A stretch of 9,929 bases of DNA from NCBI GenBank assembly GCA_038244055.1, contig JBBRTW010000255.1:1-9929 (forward strand). The letters run 5' to 3'. The position numbers were made by a program, and so were the translations under genes. The stretch's first letter is position 1, and each line of letters opens with the position of its first letter. This DNA comes from DASPKW01 sp038244055. Its GTDB lineage: Bacteria; Planctomycetota; Phycisphaerae; Tepidisphaerales; Tepidisphaeraceae. Of the stretch, positions 6,504 through 9,929 are shown piece by piece. Below the pieces are notes generated by a model. It was not told where the DNA came from. It searched no databases and saw only the letters and a program-made list of their open reading frames with translations.

Positions 6504-6525
6504 GGGCAATGGTACTCCATTGCCC
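6504..6525. terminator. Hairpin terminator downstream of the ABC gene
   Basis: GGGCAATGG (6504-6512), loop TACT, CCATTGCCC (6517-6525) is a perfect 9-bp stem starting 12 bases after the ABC stop codon, followed by GTTTCC rather than a full T-run. It sits between convergent genes and could serve both directions. A weaker CGGGTA/TACCCG stem lies at 6568-6587, nearer the end of the DedA gene. Confidence 0.6.
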
Positions 6526-6609
6526 GTTTCCTGGCAGTCTGAAATCGTCTCTCGCGAATAATCCCCACGGGTAAAAGCACGTACCCGCACCACGCAAAAC
6601 CGCGCTCCC

Positions 6610-7320
6610 TCATTCCCGCCGCGCCGCAACCGACCTTTCGGACTCCGCCTCCAGCGCGCGCCTTTTGGCCCGACCGCGGGCGCGGAGGTACTCGATGACC
6701 ATGGGCAGGATGGAAATCAGCACGATGGCGATAATCACCAGTTCGAACCGCTTCTGCACGAACTCGAATTTCCCGAAAAACACGCCCGCCGCCACGCACA
6801 TCAACACCCAGAGGACGCCGCCGATGATGTTAAACACCCAGAAGCGAAAGAAATTCATCTTGCCGATGCCGGCCACAAACGGCGCGAACGTGCGAACGAC
6901 CGGCACAAAACGAGCCAGAATGATCGTCTTGGCCCCATATTTCACATAAAATTCCTGGGCCTGCACCAGGTGCTTTTTGTTCAGAAGTCGGCCGGTCTCC
7001 TTCTTGAAGACCGCCGGGCCGAGTTTGTACCCGATCCAGTAATTCACTGCGTCCCCCACCACCGCCGCGACCACCAGCAGGCCTGTCACCAGGGGCAGGT
7101 TCAGCGCGATATCCTTCCGCACGCCGATCGCCCCGATCGCGAACAGCAGCGAATCGCCCGGCAAAAATGGCGTAATCACCAGGCCCGTCTCGGCGAAGAT
7201 GATCATGAACAGCACGATATAAATCTGGATCGTCCCGACGTAGTTGATCAGGTCGTTCCAGCGCTCGATGTTGTTCAGGCCGCCAAAAAGCAGATGAAAG
7301 AGTTTGGTGAAGAATTCCAT
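6610..7320 (-). CDS. DedA-family inner-membrane protein
   Basis: Integral membrane protein of the DedA/VTT family, known for roles in lipid-carrier recycling, membrane potential and envelope integrity. Family marks in order: FAETG (42-46), the re-entrant segment FLPGDSLLF (52-60), GDAVNYWIGYKLG (89-101), YVKYGAKTIILARFVPVVRTFAPFVAGIGKM (about 125-155, with the conserved RF-P-RT-P-AG pattern), and NIIGGVLW (164-171). Hydrophobic stretches lie at about 30-50, 72-90, 131-150, 160-183 and 193-211. The C-terminal 25 residues are basic and cytosolic-looking. The 236-aa length is normal. The start is the only reasonable ATG; no strong ribosome site is seen. The nucleotidyltransferase gene lies 82 bp upstream on the same strand, so a shared transcript is possible. 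Confidence 0.92.
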   Translation of the reverse strand: MEFFTKLFHLLFGGLNNIERWNDLINYVGTIQIYIVLFMIIFAETGLVITPFLPGDSLLFAIGAIGVRKDIALNLPLVTGLLVVAAVVGDAVNYWIGYKLGPAVFKKETGRLLNKKHLVQAQEFYVKYGAKTIILARFVPVVRTFAPFVAGIGKMNFFRFWVFNIIGGVLWVLMCVAAGVFFGKFEFVQKRFELVIIAIVLISILPMVIEYLRARGRAKRRALEAESERSVAARRE

Positions 7321-7402
7321 GGGGCGGGGGATGAGGGGTTAGAGACCGGAAAATCGCGACGGGCTTCAGGGGTCAGAGGACAGGAATCGCGGAAGAGACA
7401 GT

Positions 7403-8098
7403 TTATTGACCCCCGAATGACTTGCCAGCCCGGGCCACTTTCGCCTGAATCTCGGCCGCGATCTTCAGCAGTTCCCCATGGGCAGGTCCATCGACAAACG
7501 GCCGGAGCGCCTCCAGAAGGGAGGGGAGATCGGGGTGGTAGCGCTGCACGAGCATGGCGATGTCGGCTTCGTAGAGCATCGCCCGTTGAAAGTTCCCGGC
7601 CCGGTAGAGGGCCGGCAGCGCGTACAGTTTCAGCAGCACCAGCCCATCAACCGTGGCACAGGGAACTTCCAACTCGGCAAATTGATGGTGAGTCGCATGT
7701 TTTTCCTGGACCAGCCGGAAGAGCGGATTTTCGCTCAGCAGCAGGTCCACGCGCACGCTCTTATATCTTCCCCGCGCGAAATCGCGATTCTGGTCCGAGA
7801 TGACGATCTCGGGCAGTTGTGGCAGATCAGCCATCGACAAAACCAGGTCGATATCTTCCGTATTCCGGCCCTCGATGTACCGCAGCAGCGCCACGCCTCC
7901 CACCAGCAGGTATGGCGTCTTTCGCTGCGAAAGCATCGCAAACAGCTCCTGCAACTCCGCCGAGAATGAAAGTCCATTGCCCATGCCGTCTCCATTCTCA
8001 TCCTGGCCCATCCATACCTCACGGCCCACCGCCCGCCCATAAAAGAGAATCTCCGCCACCGCCCGCAGTCCCGCGCCATCTTGAATCGTCACGCCCAT
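7403..8098 (-). CDS. Nucleotidyltransferase-fold protein (AbiEii/MNT-like), 231 aa
   Basis: Likely a nucleotide- or nucleoside-transferring enzyme of the minimal nucleotidyltransferase fold. From ATG 8098: LLVGGVALLRYIEG (64-77) supplies the GG motif, NTEDIDL (79-85) the paired Asp residues D82 and D84, and SVRVDLLL (114-121) the third Asp D118. The remainder is helical. This pattern occurs in AbiEii-type toxins and in many uncharacterised transferases; no AbiEi-like partner is adjacent, so a toxin-antitoxin role is not shown. Start choice: 8098 has GAGGTG (8103-8108, read on the minus strand) with short spacing and a promoter immediately upstream. ATG 8011 (202 aa) and ATG 7984 (193 aa) also have GAGG or GGAG sites and leave the catalytic domain whole. 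The frame stays open to 8353, but that part crosses the promoter and repeat DNA. Confidence 0.75.
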   Translation of the reverse strand: MGVTIQDGAGLRAVAEILFYGRAVGREVWMGQDENGDGMGNGLSFSAELQELFAMLSQRKTPYLLVGGVALLRYIEGRNTEDIDLVLSMADLPQLPEIVISDQNRDFARGRYKSVRVDLLLSENPLFRLVQEKHATHHQFAELEVPCATVDGLVLLKLYALPALYRAGNFQRAMLYEADIAMLVQRYHPDLPSLLEALRPFVDGPAHGELLKIAAEIQAKVARAGKSFGGQ

Positions 8099-8114
8099 CG
8101 AGCACCTCGGCCCG

Positions 8115-8123
8115 ATTGTACCA
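8115..8123 (-). promoter_or_regulatory. Extended -10 promoter for the nucleotidyltransferase gene
   Basis: On the minus strand the sequence reads TGGTACAAT, an extended -10 (TGn) plus TACAAT (5 of 6 to TATAAT). No -35 match is present, as expected for the extended type. A start point about seven bases on would leave only a roughly 10-base leader before ATG 8098. Confidence 0.5.
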
Positions 8124-8138
8124 TCCCGCCCAATCCCC

Positions 8139-8155
8139 GCCGCATCCGATGCGGC
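8139..8155. promoter_or_regulatory. Palindrome over the -35 position, possible operator
   Basis: GCCGCATC-C-GATGCGGC is a perfect 8-bp inverted repeat. It covers where the -35 of the minus-strand promoter at 8115-8123 would lie. As RNA it forms a 7-bp stem with a 3-base loop but has no T-run after it on either strand, so an operator fits better than a terminator. Confidence 0.4.
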
Positions 8156-8172
8156 TTCAAACCGCGGTCTAC

Positions 8173-8200
8173 GATCCGCAATCGGCAAGCCACAATTCCC
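8173..8200 (+). repeat. Degenerate heptanucleotide array, 4 units
   Basis: Four 7-bp units (GATCCGC, AATCGGC, AAGCCAC, AATTCCC) resemble the arrays inside the ABC gene, here in the intergenic region between the nucleotidyltransferase gene and clpC. Confidence 0.5.
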
Positions 8201-8246
8201 TCCACCCAACATCCACACCCGATTTCTCCCGATCACCCCCCCTTCC

Positions 8247-8274
8247 TTGATTGCCGATACATCAGGACTAGAAT
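8247..8274 (+). promoter_or_regulatory. Sigma70-like promoter for clpC
   Basis: TTGATT (8247-8252, 4 of 6 to TTGACA), a 16-bp spacer, and TAGAAT (8269-8274, 5 of 6 to TATAAT). Transcription would start near 8281, leaving a leader of about 120 bases before clpC. A second TACAAT box at 8373-8378 lacks a matching -35. No CIRCE (HrcA) inverted repeat is seen. Confidence 0.5.
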
Positions 8275-8399
8275 CCGTTGCGGTTGGTGCCGGTCGGTCA
8301 AGCCGGCGGGGATGGACTTCGAAATTCCATCCTTTCCCAGGCACGCACTGCACCCCAGGCGAGGGGCCGGCCTACAATACCCGGCCACAGGAGATGGAC

Positions 8400-9929
8400 A
8401 TGTTCGAACGATTCACGGACCGAGCCCGAAAGGTGATGGCACTGGCCAACCAGGAGGCGCAGCGGTTCAACCACGAATATATCGGCACCGAGCACATACT
8501 GCTGGGCCTGGTCAAGGAAGGCAGCGGCGTCGGCGCCAATGTCCTCAAAAACCTCGATGTGGACCTGCGAAAAGTCCGCCTGGAGGTCGAAAAACTCGTC
8601 AAATCCGGGCCGGACATGGTCACCATGGGCAAGCTGCCCCAGACCCCCCGTGCTAAGAAAGTCATCGAATACGCCATCGAAGAGGCCCGCAACCTCAACC
8701 ACAACTATGTGGGCACGGAGCATCTCCTTCTCGGCCTCCTCCGCGAGCACGATGGCGTGGCGGCCCAGGTTCTGATGAATCTGGGTCTGAAACTGGAAGA
8801 AGTCAGGGAAGAGGTTCTGAACCTTTTGGGAGCCGGTGTGGAAAACGAAGAACCCGCCAGTCAGGAAAAACAGTCCAATAAGGGCAAGAGCAAGACCCCC
8901 GCCCTCGATAGTTTCGGCCGCGATTTGACCGAACTGGCCCGCGAAGGCCAGCTCGATCCGGTCATCGGCCGGAAAAACGAGATCGAGCGGGTCATCCAGA
9001 TCCTCTGCCGCCGCCAGAAGAACAACCCCGTTCTCCTGGGCGAGGCCGGTGTCGGCAAGACCGCCATCGTCGAGGGCCTGGCCCAGATGATCATCAACAA
9101 TTCCGTGCCCGAGATCCTCCACGACCGCCGCCTGGTCGTCCTCGATCTCGCCATGATGGTCGCCGGCACCAAATACCGCGGGCAGTTTGAAGAGCGCATC
9201 AAGGCCGTGATGAACGAGGTCCGCCGCGCCAAGAACGTCATTCTCTTCATCGATGAGCTGCACACCCTCGTCGGCGCGGGCGGCGCTGAAGGCGCGATCG
9301 ATGCCTCCAAGGTTCTCAAGCCCGCCCTCTCCCGCGGCGAGATCCAGTGCATCGGCGCGACCACCTTCGACGAGTACCGCAAGTACATCGAGAAGGATGC
9401 CGCGCTGGCCCGCCGCTTCCAGTCGATCCACGTCGAGCCCCCGAACAAGGTCGATGCCATCGAAATCCTCAAAGGCTTGCGCGACCGCTACGAGGCGCAC
9501 CACCGCGTGCAGATTCTCGATGCAGCGCTGGTCGCGGCCGTCGAGATGTCCGACCGCTACATCACGGGGCGCTGCCTGCCGGATAAGGCCATCGATGTTC
9601 TCGATGAAGCCGGCGCGCGCATCCGCCTGCGTTCCATGACCAAGCCGCCGAACCTGGCCGAGATCGAAGAGGAAATCGAGCGCCTTTCCATCCAGAAGGA
9701 TGAGGCCGTCCGCAACGCCGAATACGAAGAAGCCGCGCGGCTGCGCGACACGGCCGAGGCTCTGCGCAAGAAGAAGGAGGAGATGCAGAAGCAGTGGCGC
9801 GACAAGGCCAAGGAAGTCGATGGCGTGGTCGATGAGGAGGTCATCGCCGAGGTCGTCTCCAAGATGACGGGCGTACCCCTCACCCGCCTGGAAAAAGAAG
9901 AAGCCCAGCGCCTGCTCGAGCTCGAAGCC
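8400..9929 (+). CDS. clpC: ATP-dependent Clp protease ATP-binding subunit ClpC, 3' partial
   Basis: Hsp100 unfoldase that feeds substrates to ClpP; cytoplasmic. The first 510 residues are present and the frame runs off the right edge; family members are usually about 810-850 residues. Start: AGGAG (8389-8393) is six bases before ATG 8400; ATG 8394 is in frame but abuts the ribosome site. Domains: two Clp_N repeats (about 3-68 and 80-144), each with the YIGTEHILLGL/YVGTEHLLLGL motif; charged linker (145-170); AAA1 with Walker A GEAGVGKT (214-221), pore-loop KYR (258-260), Walker B ILFIDE (281-286) and ARRF (337-340); then a coiled-coil middle segment (about 412-475) containing the UVR-like EYEEAARLRD (441-450) that marks ClpC rather than ClpB; and the start of AAA2 (GVPLTRL, 491-497). 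It diverges from the nucleotidyltransferase gene. All visible catalytic residues are intact. Confidence 0.96.
   Translation, partial: MFERFTDRARKVMALANQEAQRFNHEYIGTEHILLGLVKEGSGVGANVLKNLDVDLRKVRLEVEKLVKSGPDMVTMGKLPQTPRAKKVIEYAIEEARNLNHNYVGTEHLLLGLLREHDGVAAQVLMNLGLKLEEVREEVLNLLGAGVENEEPASQEKQSNKGKSKTPALDSFGRDLTELAREGQLDPVIGRKNEIERVIQILCRRQKNNPVLLGEAGVGKTAIVEGLAQMIINNSVPEILHDRRLVVLDLAMMVAGTKYRGQFEERIKAVMNEVRRAKNVILFIDELHTLVGAGGAEGAIDASKVLKPALSRGEIQCIGATTFDEYRKYIEKDAALARRFQSIHVEPPNKVDAIEILKGLRDRYEAHHRVQILDAALVAAVEMSDRYITGRCLPDKAIDVLDEAGARIRLRSMTKPPNLAEIEEEIERLSIQKDEAVRNAEYEEAARLRDTAEALRKKKEEMQKQWRDKAKEVDGVVDEEVIAEVVSKMTGVPLTRLEKEEAQRLLELEA

Noticed and set aside
8099..8353. N-terminal extension of the nucleotidyltransferase to an ATG at 8353
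   Set aside because: The extra 85 residues would cross the extended -10 promoter, the palindrome and the degenerate heptamer array, and show no protein-like conservation pattern.
8247..8399. CIRCE/HrcA operator upstream of clpC
   Set aside because: No TTAGCACTC-type inverted repeat is present in the leader.
8298..9503. 401-aa minus-strand ORF opposite clpC
   Set aside because: It mirrors the conserved ClpC coding frame; no motif or ribosome site of its own.

Overview
The window reads as high-GC bacterial chromosome. Protein content and style point to a planctomycete, possibly Phycisphaerae-like. This rests on the PHP-glycosyltransferase architecture, a ClpC with a UVR-type middle segment, GC-rich palindromic repeats built around an ACCCGTGG/CCACGGGT core, and an AATCCNC-type heptamer repeat. 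The assignment is inference; no rRNA or other marker is present to fix it.

Layout, left to right. (1) 3-2681 (+): a large protein, open at the left edge, joining a PHP phosphoesterase-like domain to a GT4 glycosyltransferase. (2) About 2690-4405 (+): a visibly more A/T-rich segment with two genes of unknown role. One (2876-3358) is unrecognised; the other (3587-4405) has a PD-(D/E)XK nuclease-like N-terminus. Small candidate ORFs abut these genes with stop/start overlaps. This is the part most like an acquired accessory cassette. (3) 4406-4791: no supported gene; most of it is one composite inverted repeat (4419-4701). (4) 4792-6492 (+): a double-ATPase ABC import protein of the nucleoside/BMP (YufO-like) or sugar class, with two in-frame arrays of a 7-bp tandem repeat inside the coding sequence. 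(5) 6504-6525: a strong hairpin, probably the terminator. (6) 6610-7320 (-): a DedA-family membrane protein. (7) 7403-8098 (-): a nucleotidyltransferase-fold protein. (8) 8099-8399: a divergent control region with an extended -10 promoter and palindrome facing left, a degenerate heptamer array, and a sigma70-like promoter facing right. (9) 8400-9929 (+): ClpC, cut by the right edge.

The genes do not form one pathway. The glycosyltransferase, DedA and ABC proteins relate to envelope and transport, and ClpC to protein quality control. The ABC ATPase has no permease or binding protein beside it here. The most unusual structure is (a) the heptamer arrays that became heptapeptide repeats inside a conserved transporter ATPase, and (b) the tightly overlapping small ORFs around the unknown gene and the nuclease-like gene.
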